Shown piece after piece: positions 1-9,280 of a stretch of DNA of 64,000 bases (position 1 is the first letter of the stretch; each line of letters starts with the position of its first letter). Both the position numbers and the translations under genes were made by a program. This DNA comes from Pseudomonas sp. IB20 (GTDB lineage Bacteria > Pseudomonadota > Gammaproteobacteria > Pseudomonadales > Pseudomonadaceae): positions 5,158,951 through 5,222,950 of the forward strand of contig NZ_CP046103.1 of assembly GCF_009707325.1 (NCBI RefSeq). Reading direction: 5' to 3'. The notes beneath the pieces are model-generated. The model saw only the letters and a program-made list of their open reading frames with translations, was not told where the DNA came from and ran no database searches.

Positions 1-78
1 TCTCCCACACTCCCCGCTCAATCCCCACCAAAGTTCTGATAACGTGCGTCTATCGATTGCAGCCGGTATGCTTGGCTC

Positions 79-117
79 CGCCGTTTTGTTTACAACATCG
101 AGAAGCGCCGCCGCTAA
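79..117 (+). pseudogene. Possible 3' tail of the gene upstream of oxyR
   Basis: This stretch reads as 12 sense codons rich in arginine (ending EKRRR) and then TAA at 115-117, followed by a hairpin. It looks like the duplicated end of the gene that lies left of the window. No start codon or product can be assigned from what is visible. Confidence 0.3.
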
Positions 118-127
118 AAATGAGAAT

Positions 128-147
128 GGTGAGGGGCAACCCTCACC
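128..147 (+). terminator. Hairpin with GCAA tetraloop before oxyR
   Basis: An 8-bp perfect stem (GGTGAGGG at 128-135, CCCTCACC at 140-147) closes a GCAA loop. No T-run follows, so it is either a weak terminator for the upstream gene or a structured RNA end. Confidence 0.45.
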
Positions 148-198
148 ACCTTCTGCAAAATCTCCCACACTCCCCGCTCAATCCCCACCAAAGTTCTG

Positions 199-213
199 AT
201 AACGTGCGTCTAT
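199..213 (+). promoter_or_regulatory. Candidate OxyR half-site
   Basis: ATAA (199-202), seven bases, CTAT (210-213) fits the ATAG-N7-CTAT half of the OxyR consensus with one mismatch. It lies 47-61 bp before the oxyR start, and an identical copy is at 39-53. LysR-type regulators usually control their own gene, which makes the position sensible. The second half of the site is not convincing. Confidence 0.3.
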
Positions 214-259
214 CGATTGCAGCCGGTATGCTTGGCTCGCAACCTCATGGACGCCCGCT

Positions 260-1180
260 ATGACTCTTACAGAATTACGCTACATCGTGACCCTCGCCCA
301 AGAGCAGCACTTCGGCCACGCGGCCGAGCGTTGCCATGTCAGCCAGCCGACGCTGTCGGTGGGTGTGAAAAAGCTTGAAGACGAACTCGGTGTGCTGATT
401 TTCGAGCGCAGCAAGAGCGCCGTGCGCCTCACGCCAGTAGGCGAAGGCATCGTTGCCCAGGCCCAGAAGGTCCTGGAACAAGCCCAAAGCATTCGCGAGC
501 TGGCCCAGGCCGGCAAGAACCAGCTGACCGCACCGTTGAAAGTCGGCGCCATCTACACCGTCGGCCCGTACTTGTTCCCGCACCTGATCCCGCAACTGCA
601 CCGCGTCGCGCCGCAGATGCCGCTGTATATCGAAGAAAACTTCACCCACGTACTGCGCGACAAACTGCGCAACGGTGAGTTGGACGCAATCATCATCGCC
701 CTGCCCTTCAACGAGGCAGACGTGCTGACCCTGCCGCTCTACGACGAGCCGTTTTACGTGTTGATGCCGGCTTCCCACCCGTGGACGCAAAAAGACACCA
801 TCGACGCCGGCCTGCTCAACGACAAGAGCCTGCTGCTGCTCGGCGAAGGTCACTGCTTCCGTGACCAGGTATTGGAAGCCTGCCCGACCCTGACCAAGGG
901 CAACGACGGCGCCAAACACACCACGGTGGAATCCAGCTCCCTGGAAACCATTCGCCACATGGTCGCGTCCGGCCTGGGTATTTCGATCCTGCCGCTGTCG
1001 GCAGTGGACAGCCACCACTACGCCCCCGGCGTGATCGAAGTGCGCCCACTCACGCCCCCGGTGCCGTTCCGTACCGTGGCGATTGCCTGGCGCGCCAGCT
1101 TTCCACGCCCGAAAGCCATTGAGATCCTCGGTGACTCGATCCGCCTGTGCTCGGTGGCCAAGCCGCCCGCTGCGAGCTAA
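260..1180 (+). CDS. oxyR: OxyR, hydrogen-peroxide-sensing LysR regulator
   Basis: The product is a 306-residue LysR-family transcription factor that switches on peroxide defence genes when oxidised. The N-terminal winged helix-turn-helix covers about residues 1-60 (AAERCHVSQPTLSVGVKKLE), and the effector domain fills about 90-295. The redox pair is present as GHCF...EAC, with cysteines at exactly 199 and 208, the positions used by E. coli OxyR. The ATG at 260 is chosen because the protein then has the family's usual length. RecG starts 8 bp after the stop codon, so the two are probably cotranscribed, as known in P. aeruginosa. The upstream region is duplicated. Confidence 0.97.
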   Translation: MTLTELRYIVTLAQEQHFGHAAERCHVSQPTLSVGVKKLEDELGVLIFERSKSAVRLTPVGEGIVAQAQKVLEQAQSIRELAQAGKNQLTAPLKVGAIYTVGPYLFPHLIPQLHRVAPQMPLYIEENFTHVLRDKLRNGELDAIIIALPFNEADVLTLPLYDEPFYVLMPASHPWTQKDTIDAGLLNDKSLLLLGEGHCFRDQVLEACPTLTKGNDGAKHTTVESSSLETIRHMVASGLGISILPLSAVDSHHYAPGVIEVRPLTPPVPFRTVAIAWRASFPRPKAIEILGDSIRLCSVAKPPAAS

Positions 1181-1188
1181 GTAAACGT

Positions 1189-3264
1189 ATGACCGAGTTG
1201 TCGCAGGTGTCGGTGACCGCACTCAAGGGTGTCGGTGAAGCCATGGCCGAGAAGCTAGCCAAGGTCGGCCTGGAGAACCTCCAGGACGTGCTGTTCCACC
1301 TGCCCCTGCGCTATCAGGACCGCACGCGCGTAGTGCCCATCGGCCATCTGCGCCCTGGGCAGGACGCGGTGGTCGAAGGCACCGTCAGTGGCGCCGATGT
1401 GGTGATGGGCAAACGCCGCAGTTTGGTGGTGCGCCTGCAAGACGGCACCGGTGGCCTGAGCCTGCGCTTTTACCATTTCAGCAATGCGCAAAAGGAAGGC
1501 CTAAAGCGTGGCACCCGCGTGCGTTGCTACGGTGAAGCGCGACCTGGCGCGTCGGGCCTGGAAATCTACCACCCGGAGTACCGCGCCATCACCGGCGACG
1601 AGCCGCCGCCGGTGGACACCACGCTCACGCCCATTTACCCACTGACCGAAGGCCTGACCCAGCAGCGCCTGCGCCAGCTGTGCATGCAGACCCTGACGAT
1701 GCTCGGCCCGAAAAGCCTGCCCGACTGGCTGCCAGTGGAACTGGCCCGCGACTACCAACTGGCGCCCCTGGACGATGCAATCCGCTACCTGCATAACCCA
1801 CCCGCCGACGCCGATGTCGACGAACTGGCCTTGGGTCATCACTGGGCTCAGCATCGCCTGGCCTTCGAAGAACTGCTGACTCATCAACTGTCTCAGCAGC
1901 GCCTGCGCGAAAGCATGCGTTCCCTGCGTGCGCCGGCGATGCCCAAGGCCACGCGCCTGCCAGCGCAATACCTGGCCAACCTGGGCTTTGCGCCGACCGG
2001 TGCCCAGCAGCGGGTCGGCAATGAAATCGCCTACGACCTCAGCCAGAAAGAACCGATGCTGCGCCTGATCCAGGGTGACGTGGGCGCCGGCAAAACCGTG
2101 GTCGCCGCCCTCGCCGCCTTGCAGGCGCTGGAAGCCGGTTACCAAGTGGCGCTGATGGCGCCTACCGAAATTCTCGCCGAGCAGCACTTCATCACCTTCA
2201 AGCGCTGGCTTGAACCGCTGGGCCTGGAAGTGGCGTGGCTGGCCGGCAAGCTCAAGGGCAAGGTCCGTGCAGCAGCGCTGGAACAGATCGCCAATGGCGC
2301 ACCGATGGTGGTGGGCACCCACGCGCTGTTCCAAGACGAAGTGCAGTTCAAGAACCTCGCGCTGGTGATCATCGACGAACAGCACCGCTTCGGTGTGCAA
2401 CAGCGCCTGGCCTTGCGCCAGAAAGGTGTGGGTGGGCGCATGAACCCCCACCAGTTGATCATGACCGCCACGCCGATCCCTCGCACCCTGGCCATGAGCG
2501 CCTACGCCGACCTCGACACCTCGATCCTCGATGAGCTGCCGCCCGGCCGTACGCCGGTCAACACCGTGCTGGTCACCGACACCCGCCGCGTGGAAGTGAT
2601 CGAGCGCGTGCGCGGTGCCTGCGCCGAAGGCCGTCAGGCGTACTGGGTGTGCACGCTGATTGAAGAGTCCGAAGAGCTAACCTGCCAAGCCGCCGAAACT
2701 ACGTTTGAAGACCTCACCAGTGCCTTGGGCGAACTCAAGGTCGGGCTGATCCACGGCCGCATGAAGCCGGCGGAAAAAGCCGCAGTGATGGCCGAATTCA
2801 AAGCCGGTAACCTGCAACTGCTGGTCGCCACCACAGTGATCGAAGTGGGTGTGGACGTGCCCAACGCGAGCCTGATGATCATCGAAAACCCCGAGCGTCT
2901 GGGCCTCGCGCAACTGCACCAATTGCGCGGCCGCGTCGGCCGGGGCAGCACCGCCAGCCATTGCGTACTGCTCTACCATCCGCCGCTGTCGCAGATCGGT
3001 CGTCAGCGACTGGGCATCATGCGCGAAACCAACGACGGTTTTATCATCGCCGAAAAAGACCTCGAACTGCGCGGCCCTGGCGAAATGCTCGGCACCCGCC
3101 AGACCGGCCTGCTGCAATTCAAGGTCGCCGACCTGATGCGTGACGCCGACCTGCTGCCCGCCGTGCGTGATGCGGCGCAGGCGCTGCTTGAGCGCTGGCC
3201 GGATCACGTCAGCCCGTTGCTCGATCGTTGGCTACGGCATGGGCAGCAATACGGCCAAGTGTGA
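1189..3264 (+). CDS. recG: RecG, ATP-dependent DNA helicase
   Basis: RecG remodels stalled replication forks and Holliday junctions in the cytoplasm. The 691-residue product has an N-terminal wedge/OB domain followed by a superfamily 2 helicase core. Walker A is GDVGAGKT at about residues 296-303, the DEQH box lies at about 396-399, TATPIPRT is motif III, and QLRGRVGRG is motif VI. The reading frame stays open upstream to 1147, but the ATG at 1189 lies just after the oxyR stop and gives the usual RecG length. It forms an operon with oxyR. Confidence 0.97.
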   Translation: MTELSQVSVTALKGVGEAMAEKLAKVGLENLQDVLFHLPLRYQDRTRVVPIGHLRPGQDAVVEGTVSGADVVMGKRRSLVVRLQDGTGGLSLRFYHFSNAQKEGLKRGTRVRCYGEARPGASGLEIYHPEYRAITGDEPPPVDTTLTPIYPLTEGLTQQRLRQLCMQTLTMLGPKSLPDWLPVELARDYQLAPLDDAIRYLHNPPADADVDELALGHHWAQHRLAFEELLTHQLSQQRLRESMRSLRAPAMPKATRLPAQYLANLGFAPTGAQQRVGNEIAYDLSQKEPMLRLIQGDVGAGKTVVAALAALQALEAGYQVALMAPTEILAEQHFITFKRWLEPLGLEVAWLAGKLKGKVRAAALEQIANGAPMVVGTHALFQDEVQFKNLALVIIDEQHRFGVQQRLALRQKGVGGRMNPHQLIMTATPIPRTLAMSAYADLDTSILDELPPGRTPVNTVLVTDTRRVEVIERVRGACAEGRQAYWVCTLIEESEELTCQAAETTFEDLTSALGELKVGLIHGRMKPAEKAAVMAEFKAGNLQLLVATTVIEVGVDVPNASLMIIENPERLGLAQLHQLRGRVGRGSTASHCVLLYHPPLSQIGRQRLGIMRETNDGFIIAEKDLELRGPGEMLGTRQTGLLQFKVADLMRDADLLPAVRDAAQALLERWPDHVSPLLDRWLRHGQQYGQV

Positions 3265-3341
3265 CGCCTGCCTCACTTATCCGACCAACACATGTAACAA
3301 GCTGGTTATACTTCGGTGACTGTACGAAATTGGATCAGGCC

Positions 3342-4736
3342 ATGTCAGAAGTAGCCCTCGCCACAGCCCCACTGACCACCCCGCCGGTCATTCGGGCTCT
3401 GCTCGCAAAGCTCGCCATCCCCTACACGGAAGTGACGGAACACGCCGGCCTGAATCCCGCTCGAAAGATCCAGGCAGTGCTGTTGGAAGATGCCGTTGGC
3501 GCACTCATGGTGCTGTTCCCGCAGAGCCAGTTGCTCGACCTCAACCGTCTCGCCGAACTCACCGGTCGCCGCCTCACGGCCGTGTCGCCGGACCGCGTCG
3601 AGCGCATGCTGGCCAAGCATGACCTGAACCTGCTGCCGGGCCTGCCGGCGCTGACCAGCTCGCCTTGCCTGTACGAAGGCAGCCTGCTCAGCGAGCCGAG
3701 CCTGCTGGTGCATTCGGGCGAAGCCGGGTTGCTGCTGGAAATCGCCAGCGGCGACTTCAAGACCATGCTCACCAAGGCCAGCGCCGCGCAGTTCGGCGAG
3801 CCGTTGAGCAACATCCGCCCCAACCTCGACCGCCCCAATGATGACCGCGAGGAAATCACCCAAGCGATGCAGGCATTCACTGCCCGCCGCATCCAGCAGC
3901 GCCTGGAAGCCACCATCGAGATTCCCCCGCTGGCCGACACAGCGCAGAAGATCATTAAGCTGCGCGTCGATCCCAACGCCACCATCGATGACATCACCGG
4001 AGTGGTGGAAACCGACCCGGCCCTGGCCGCCCAAGTGGTGAGCTGGGCTGCGTCGCCGTACTACGCCTCACCGGGCAAGATTCGCTCAGTGGAAGACGCC
4101 ATCGTGCGCGTGCTGGGCTTTGATCTGGTGATCAACCTGGCGCTGGGCCTGGCCTTGGGTAAAACCCTGAGCCTGCCCAAAGACCATCCGCACCAAGCAA
4201 CGCCGTATTGGCACCAGTCGATCTACACCGCCGCCGTGATCGAAGGCCTGACCCGCGCCATGCCGCGCGCCCAGCGCCCGGAAGCCGGCCTGACGTACCT
4301 GGCCGGCTTGCTGCACAACTTCGGTTACCTGCTGCTGGCCCACGTATTCCCGCCGCACTTCTCGCTGATCTGCCGTCACCTGGAGGTCAACCCGCACCTG
4401 TGCCACAGCTATGTCGAGCAACACTTGCTGGGCATCAGCCGCGAGCAGATCGGCGCCTGGCTGATGCGCTACTGGGACATGCCGGACGAACTGTCCACCG
4501 CCCTACGCTTCCAGCACGACCCGACCTATGACGGGCAGTATGCTGAATATCCGAACCTGGTGTGCTTGTCGGTGCGCTTGCTACGCAGCCGTGGCATTGG
4601 CTCGGGGCCGGATGAGGCGATTCCCGATGCACTGCTGGAGCGTCTGGGGTTGAGCCGTGAGAAGGCTGAGGAAGTGGTCGCCAAGGTCTTGGATGCCGAG
4701 GTGCTGTTGCGCGAATTGGCATCGCAGTTCAACTAA
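3342..4736 (+). CDS. YbaK-like/HDOD domain protein
   Basis: The 464-residue cytosolic protein joins an N-terminal YbaK/aminoacyl-tRNA-deacylase-like domain (about residues 15-150) to a HDOD domain (about 190-400, containing IPPLADTAQKII and the stretch VVETDPALAAQVV). HDOD domains resemble HD phosphohydrolases without the metal site and usually act in signalling. The substrate or partner is unknown. The ATG at 3342 is chosen over upstream in-frame starts because those would extend back into recG. A TATACT-like -10 element near 3308 could give it its own promoter. The same gene follows recG in other Pseudomonas. Confidence 0.85.
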   Translation: MSEVALATAPLTTPPVIRALLAKLAIPYTEVTEHAGLNPARKIQAVLLEDAVGALMVLFPQSQLLDLNRLAELTGRRLTAVSPDRVERMLAKHDLNLLPGLPALTSSPCLYEGSLLSEPSLLVHSGEAGLLLEIASGDFKTMLTKASAAQFGEPLSNIRPNLDRPNDDREEITQAMQAFTARRIQQRLEATIEIPPLADTAQKIIKLRVDPNATIDDITGVVETDPALAAQVVSWAASPYYASPGKIRSVEDAIVRVLGFDLVINLALGLALGKTLSLPKDHPHQATPYWHQSIYTAAVIEGLTRAMPRAQRPEAGLTYLAGLLHNFGYLLLAHVFPPHFSLICRHLEVNPHLCHSYVEQHLLGISREQIGAWLMRYWDMPDELSTALRFQHDPTYDGQYAEYPNLVCLSVRLLRSRGIGSGPDEAIPDALLERLGLSREKAEEVVAKVLDAEVLLRELASQFN

Positions 4737-4761
4737 GGGTAAATCGGTCGCCTGTTACACC

Positions 4762-4846
4762 GCTATCGCAGACCAGCCAGCGCCCACCTTTGACCGAGTT
4801 CCAACGGTGGAATGCAGTCAACGGTGGGAGCTGGCTTGCCCGCGAT
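4762..4846. repeat. Inverted REP pair
   Basis: Two copies of the GTGGGAGCTGGCTTGCC-type REP face each other (complement at 4762-4787, direct at 4823-4846). The left copy has several changes from the consensus seen elsewhere in the window. They fill the gap between two convergent genes. Confidence 0.8.
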
Positions 4847-4877
4847 GAATTCAACTCGGTACAACTGAAGAAACCCT

Positions 4878-5258
4878 TCAGGCCTTCTTCTTTTTCTTCG
4901 GTTTCAAATACTTGGTCAGCCCCTGGAACCAGATCACCAGCGCCGGGTTGCCCTTGATCTGGATCGACTTGTCTTGAATCCCCGTCATGAACGCCAATTG
5001 CTTGTTCTTCGCCTGCATCGTGGCGAAGCCGTAGGCGGCATCTTTGAAGGCGATAGCAAACGCAGGCTCCGGGTGAACACCTGAGCGGCTAGTGATGCGC
5101 TGGTCTTTGACGATGAAGTGACGGGCAACTTTGCCGTCGAGGGTTTGCAACTGGAACGCCAGGTCTTTGTCACCCAGCTGTTGCTGGAAAGCAGGGTTGG
5201 TGCGGCTGGCTTTGCCCATCATCAGGCCAAGCACCCACAGCAGAAGACGAAATTTCAT
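4878..5258 (-). CDS. Small SCP2-like protein
   Basis: This 126-residue protein has a hydrophobic N-terminus (MKFRLLLWVLGLMMG) and then a pattern like the SCP2 sterol-carrier fold: a short lipid-binding domain with the string GIQDKSIQIKGNPALVIWFQGL-like near the end (about residues 92-113). The C-terminus is a run of lysines. The ATG at 5258 is chosen because the longer reading frame adds residues unlike the rest. I recall an ortholog directly next to the HU gene in PAO1; here the T6SS locus lies between them. The function is not known; lipid or quinone binding is an inference from the fold. Confidence 0.65.
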   Translation of the reverse strand: MKFRLLLWVLGLMMGKASRTNPAFQQQLGDKDLAFQLQTLDGKVARHFIVKDQRITSRSGVHPEPAFAIAFKDAAYGFATMQAKNKQLAFMTGIQDKSIQIKGNPALVIWFQGLTKYLKPKKKKKA

Positions 5259-5382
5259 GCACGCGGCCTCGGTATCATTATTAAGTGGCCGCAGCAGTGT
5301 AACAATTTGCCTATAGAACGCCACCGATCTCGCGCTTTAGCGGGAGATCGGCTGGCGTTTAACGCTTATAGCAGCATCTTGC

Positions 5383-6306
5383 TTAAACGTTAGGGCAAGG
5401 TACCGGCGCCCAGTCGGCCAGGTTTGGATCGCGGCAGGTGCCTTCGATCTGCGCTTTACCAGCGCTGGCGACCTGCTTGCTTTCAGCTTGCTTGGCCTGG
5501 ACCGTCCGAATGCTCTTCTCGGTAGTCACCGCTTCTTTCGGCACGGTTGGCAGCGATGCCTTCTTCGCTGGTTTTACGGGTTTTTTGCCTTTGGCCGGCA
5601 CCACCGGCGGCGTCGTGTCGGCGGTCGCTACCGTCACCACGTCGTTGCGCTGCACACCCACTTGTTGCAGGTCTTTCTCGTAAGCCTGGGTGTAGTTGTT
5701 CAGGTCTTCGCTGGCTTTGCCGTTGACCGCAACGATCAGGTCATTGGATTCCTTCAAGCCCGCTACGATTTCCGCCAGGCGCTTGCGGCCTTCAGTGTCG
5801 TTGACGGCTTTGGCTTTGCGGTCGGCAACCAGCTTGGTGAACGCGCTCTGGTAGCACTGCTGGGACGCCTTGGCGTACGCGGTGCTGCGGTCGATGTCGG
5901 AAGCGCTCTTGTTGAAGTCCGCGGAGTACGACGCAATGCGCTGGTTGTCATCGCTGATCTGCTTCTGACGCTCGGTGTAGTAACCCGCCGCACCTCCAGC
6001 CAAGGCGCCGCCCGCGGCACCGATGGCAGCGTTACGGCCGCGCTTTTCGGAGTCGCCAGTCAGCGCGCCCAGCAGTGCACCGCCGGCCGCGCCGAGGGCC
6101 GCGCCGGTGACGACCGATTTGGTCATGTCCGAATCCGTCGCGCGCAGGTGCTGCACCGGCTCGTAGCAGTTCGGGTAGTACTCGACCTTGGTGCTCGACG
6201 CGACCTTGGAGGACGGCGACGTGGCGCAGCCAGTTAACACGGTGCTGAAACCGGCCGCGATCAGCAGCAGGTGACGCTTGGAAACCGCCTTACGGGAAAA
6301 AAGCAT
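5383..6306 (-). CDS. tagQ: TagQ, T6SS-associated outer-membrane lipoprotein
   Basis: TagQ belongs to the TagQRST envelope module that acts upstream of PpkA in the threonine-phosphorylation pathway of H1-type T6SS. The 307-residue product has a lipoprotein signal with lipobox LTGC and lipidated Cys27. The next residue is alanine, so outer-membrane sorting is expected. A glycine/alanine-rich 'glycine zipper' segment (residues about 66-110) follows, then a coiled helical part and a lysine/proline-rich linker. The ATG at 6306 has a purine-rich ribosome site and places the signal peptide at the N-terminus. It is the last gene of the leftward operon. Confidence 0.88.
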   Translation of the reverse strand: MLFSRKAVSKRHLLLIAAGFSTVLTGCATSPSSKVASSTKVEYYPNCYEPVQHLRATDSDMTKSVVTGAALGAAGGALLGALTGDSEKRGRNAAIGAAGGALAGGAAGYYTERQKQISDDNQRIASYSADFNKSASDIDRSTAYAKASQQCYQSAFTKLVADRKAKAVNDTEGRKRLAEIVAGLKESNDLIVAVNGKASEDLNNYTQAYEKDLQQVGVQRNDVVTVATADTTPPVVPAKGKKPVKPAKKASLPTVPKEAVTTEKSIRTVQAKQAESKQVASAGKAQIEGTCRDPNLADWAPVPCPNV

Positions 6307-6390
6307 AGGTGTGTTCTCTTTTAAGTTTGACTTGCCCAGCACGGCCCACCGCCGCCTGAGTCCCTTCCAAGCTCGCCATACAACCAGCGA

Positions 6391-8103
6391 TCAAGACCGC
6401 TGACCGCTCGCTGCGAGCAATTCCTTCAAGATCGTTGCCGGGTCGGCCCGCTGTTGTTTGCGGTAGTTGCCGACATGGCGAACGAACAGTGTCGCGCGCG
6501 TCACCAGGCTCTTACCGAGCACTGGCTTGCGATCCAACTCTTCCTTGATTCGTTGAAACTGCGCCTGGATCACCGCATCGGTGTAGCGCGTGCCGGTGGC
6601 CAAGTTGTCGATGTAGATCGCCACCGCGCCGTCGAGGGCGCTGCGGCCATTGGTGATGGCCATATCAAACAGCTGCGCGCTGGCCGCGTCCTTGTTGTCC
6701 AGCGCCTGCTGGCGACTCTTCTGCAAGTTGGCCAGGCGAATGTTGTAGTTGCTGATGGTCTCGGCCACCAACGCCGCCGACTGAATCAAGTTGCCCGCCG
6801 CCTCTTCGCGTTGCTGGGCGATCAGCGAGACGTTGCGCTTGAGCTCTTCGTTGACCAGCCCAAGCTCGGCTTGCAGCTTGGGGTCGACACTGGCAGCAAT
6901 GATGCTGTCCAGGCGTTTGGTCGGGTCCTGAGCGTCGTCGATGGCATCCGTCAGCGCGGCCAGGCGCCCTTCTTTCTGCCACTGGGCGAACAGCTCCTTG
7001 TAGCGCGAGCGCGGCGCCGACAGTGCGCCAATCGCCACGCGAAACCCGGTGGTCTCGTTGCTTTGCTCGGTTCCGTCGGCGGCAAACAATGGGTACTCGC
7101 GGCGCATGCCAGTAAACAGCGTGCCCTCGCCTTCGAGGTAGTTGCCGCCCTTGACCACAAAGCCGCCGTAGGTGCCCTGGCGGCGCCCGGCGTGCACCAG
7201 CTGGAAGGATTCCTGGACCATTTCCGCCGCATTGCCGATCACATCGAACAGACCAATCGGGTTGGGCAGTTTGGTGCCGATGGGCATCAAGCGTGCAGCC
7301 TGGCCGGTGCCGCCGGCGACTTGGTTGAACACCGCGTAATCACCCAGCGGGCCGTCGCTTTCGCTGCCTTCGACACGGCGTGGAAACAGCCGGCCTTCCA
7401 AGTCCTGACGGCTAACCGCCTGGCCACCGCGTGCGGCAAACTCCCATTCCACTTCGGTGGGCAAGCGCACAAAACCCAGGCCACCGTCTTCAGCCGAAGA
7501 ACCACGACCACTGACCGGCAGCAGCTCACGGTGATATTTCATCAGCCAGGCGCTGTACACCGCCGAGAAACGCTCAGCCTCAAAGCGCGACAGTTTCACT
7601 TTGGGCAACCGCGCGGCCATACCGGTAGGCGCATCGCAGGCAGGTGCCGGCTCACCGCTGGCCAACGACTGCGCCTGAGACATCACCTGGGCGTATTGGC
7701 GTGCGGTCACTTCGTACTTACCAATGAAGTACAGCATCGGTTTGAGCGGGGTTTTGGCGTCGGTCTTAGGCATCAACGGCGCGATGACTTTGTTCCAGTC
7801 TTTGGGCAAGTCCTTGAGGGTGAATTGGCCGTTGATAAAGTCGCGGCGGTAGCCGGAAATAAACGACTGCTGATAACCCGCCTCACCTTCGGCAAAGGGA
7901 TAACCGAGGCTGATCTCGCGGTCATCCAAGGTGCCCTGGGCCAGCACGTAGGCGTAGCGGAACACCATATTGCCTTCACACGGCAGCGGCAGGCTCACGT
8001 CGTCGGGCAACGGTTTGGGGTTGTCGAGTTTGTCACTCGCCTCATCAGCCCACGCCAGCGAGGCCAAGCTCAGCGCCACACAGGCGCCCAATAACTTATA
8101 CAT
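6391..8103 (-). CDS. tagR: TagR, FGE-sulfatase-domain regulator of T6SS
   Basis: TagR is the periplasmic member of TagQRST and is needed in P. aeruginosa to activate the kinase PpkA. The 570-residue product starts with a clear Sec signal (MYKLLGACVALSLASLAWA). It continues with a formylglycine-generating-enzyme-like domain (about residues 110-410, with FVRLPTEVEWEFAARGG and the closing TGFRVAIG) and ends in a helical C-terminal part. The frame is open far upstream, but the ATG at 8103 gives the signal peptide and overlaps the tagS stop by 8 bp, which implies translational coupling. Confidence 0.92.
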   Translation of the reverse strand: MYKLLGACVALSLASLAWADEASDKLDNPKPLPDDVSLPLPCEGNMVFRYAYVLAQGTLDDREISLGYPFAEGEAGYQQSFISGYRRDFINGQFTLKDLPKDWNKVIAPLMPKTDAKTPLKPMLYFIGKYEVTARQYAQVMSQAQSLASGEPAPACDAPTGMAARLPKVKLSRFEAERFSAVYSAWLMKYHRELLPVSGRGSSAEDGGLGFVRLPTEVEWEFAARGGQAVSRQDLEGRLFPRRVEGSESDGPLGDYAVFNQVAGGTGQAARLMPIGTKLPNPIGLFDVIGNAAEMVQESFQLVHAGRRQGTYGGFVVKGGNYLEGEGTLFTGMRREYPLFAADGTEQSNETTGFRVAIGALSAPRSRYKELFAQWQKEGRLAALTDAIDDAQDPTKRLDSIIAASVDPKLQAELGLVNEELKRNVSLIAQQREEAAGNLIQSAALVAETISNYNIRLANLQKSRQQALDNKDAASAQLFDMAITNGRSALDGAVAIYIDNLATGTRYTDAVIQAQFQRIKEELDRKPVLGKSLVTRATLFVRHVGNYRKQQRADPATILKELLAASGQRS

Positions 8104-9280
8104 CTCTGATTCCTTCAGAAGCCTGGATACGCGCCACCCGCCAACCACCACAGGCCGCCGCCACGGCGCTGACGCCGAGGATTGCAACCAGGGCCAGTCC
8201 GTAGTGACGCGCCAGCAGGTGACTGGCGTATTCGCCCGGCACCTGCACAAATAATTTATTCAAACCTGCCTCGGCCACGCCATACAGCCCAGCACTGAGC
8301 ACGGCGGCTAAGCCTGCGCTGTACAGCGCCTGCAGTACCACAAACAGCAATAGCCCGGCGGTGGAAAACCCCAACAGGCGCAACACCGACAATTCCCGAT
8401 GCTTGCGCGCCACGGCCGCCAGTGCGCCGGCGAAGATCGCCGCAAACGCACCGGCCAAGGCCAGCCCGGCAATGATCCAGAATACGATCGACAGGTTGCG
8501 GCTCAACGACTGCACCTGGGCGATGGTATGCGCCTGGGTCGACACCAACAGGTTCTGCCCGGCAAAAAACACCCGCAGCGGCTCAACATCGGTGAGGTTG
8601 CGGGCGTACAAGCGAAACGCCGGATATACCCGCTGCTCGCTCACACCGGCTGCATCACCCTCCCAGCCCAAAGCCAGCACTGCCCGGCCATCGCGGTAAT
8701 CTTCCGCCGCTTCCAACAGGGCCAAATCGGCAAACAAACCGTCACGCGCAAACGCGTCCAATGGCAATACCGCCAGCACCTGCAGCCGCGTGTGCTGGGC
8801 TTCGACGCGCCCGGCCACTTGCCGCGCAAAGCTGGTTTCCAACCAATCCCCCGGCCGCGCCGCGAGTTTTTCCGCGGCGGTGTGGCTCAGCACGATCTGC
8901 TCCAGCCCCGTGGGCAGCGGCAAACCACCGAGCAACGGATCGCCCGGTGCCGTCGGCAGCATTTCCAGGGTCAGCGTGCCCACCTGCGCCGTTGCCGCAA
9001 TCTGCCGTGTACGCGGCACGGCAAAGGCCACATCGCTACGCTGGGCAAGCTGCTGGATAAACGCTGCGTTGAATCGACCACCACCCAACGGAATAATTTC
9101 ACGGGTGGCGGGGTCGGTCTCCAAGCGTTCGGTCAAACTGCTAACCAGTCCAAATTTCAGCCCGAATAACACCAACAACGGCGCAATAACCGCCACCAGC
9201 GCCAACACCGAACAGGCCGACAGCCAGGCGTCGTTGCGGTAATCCTGCCAGGCCAGAGACGCCACCAAGCCGATGCGCAT
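8096..9280 (-). CDS. tagS: TagS, FtsX-like inner-membrane permease
   Basis: TagS is the membrane subunit of the TagST ABC complex, related to LolCE/FtsX permeases. The 394-residue product has one N-terminal membrane segment (about 18-42), a large periplasmic domain, and three more segments near the C-terminus within the FtsX domain (about 265-375). The ATG at 9280 shares one base with the tagT stop (TGATG), so translation is coupled. An in-frame ATG two codons earlier is the alternative start. Confidence 0.9.
   Translation of the reverse strand: MRIGLVASLAWQDYRNDAWLSACSVLALVAVIAPLLVLFGLKFGLVSSLTERLETDPATREIIPLGGGRFNAAFIQQLAQRSDVAFAVPRTRQIAATAQVGTLTLEMLPTAPGDPLLGGLPLPTGLEQIVLSHTAAEKLAARPGDWLETSFARQVAGRVEAQHTRLQVLAVLPLDAFARDGLFADLALLEAAEDYRDGRAVLALGWEGDAAGVSEQRVYPAFRLYARNLTDVEPLRVFFAGQNLLVSTQAHTIAQVQSLSRNLSIVFWIIAGLALAGAFAAIFAGALAAVARKHRELSVLRLLGFSTAGLLLFVVLQALYSAGLAAVLSAGLYGVAEAGLNKLFVQVPGEYASHLLARHYGLALVAILGVSAVAAACGGWRVARIQASEGIRDV

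Larger units (their letters stand above)
1..238. repeat. Direct duplication upstream of oxyR (160-bp period)
   Basis: Bases 1-78 are repeated without a mismatch at 161-238, so the unit has a period of 160 bp and is cut by the left window edge. The repeated part holds the sequence just before oxyR, including a candidate OxyR half-site. The spacer (79-160) reads like the 3' tail of a gene followed by a hairpin, which suggests that the unit is gene tail, hairpin and promoter. Real duplication or unmerged contig ends are both possible. Confidence 0.85.
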
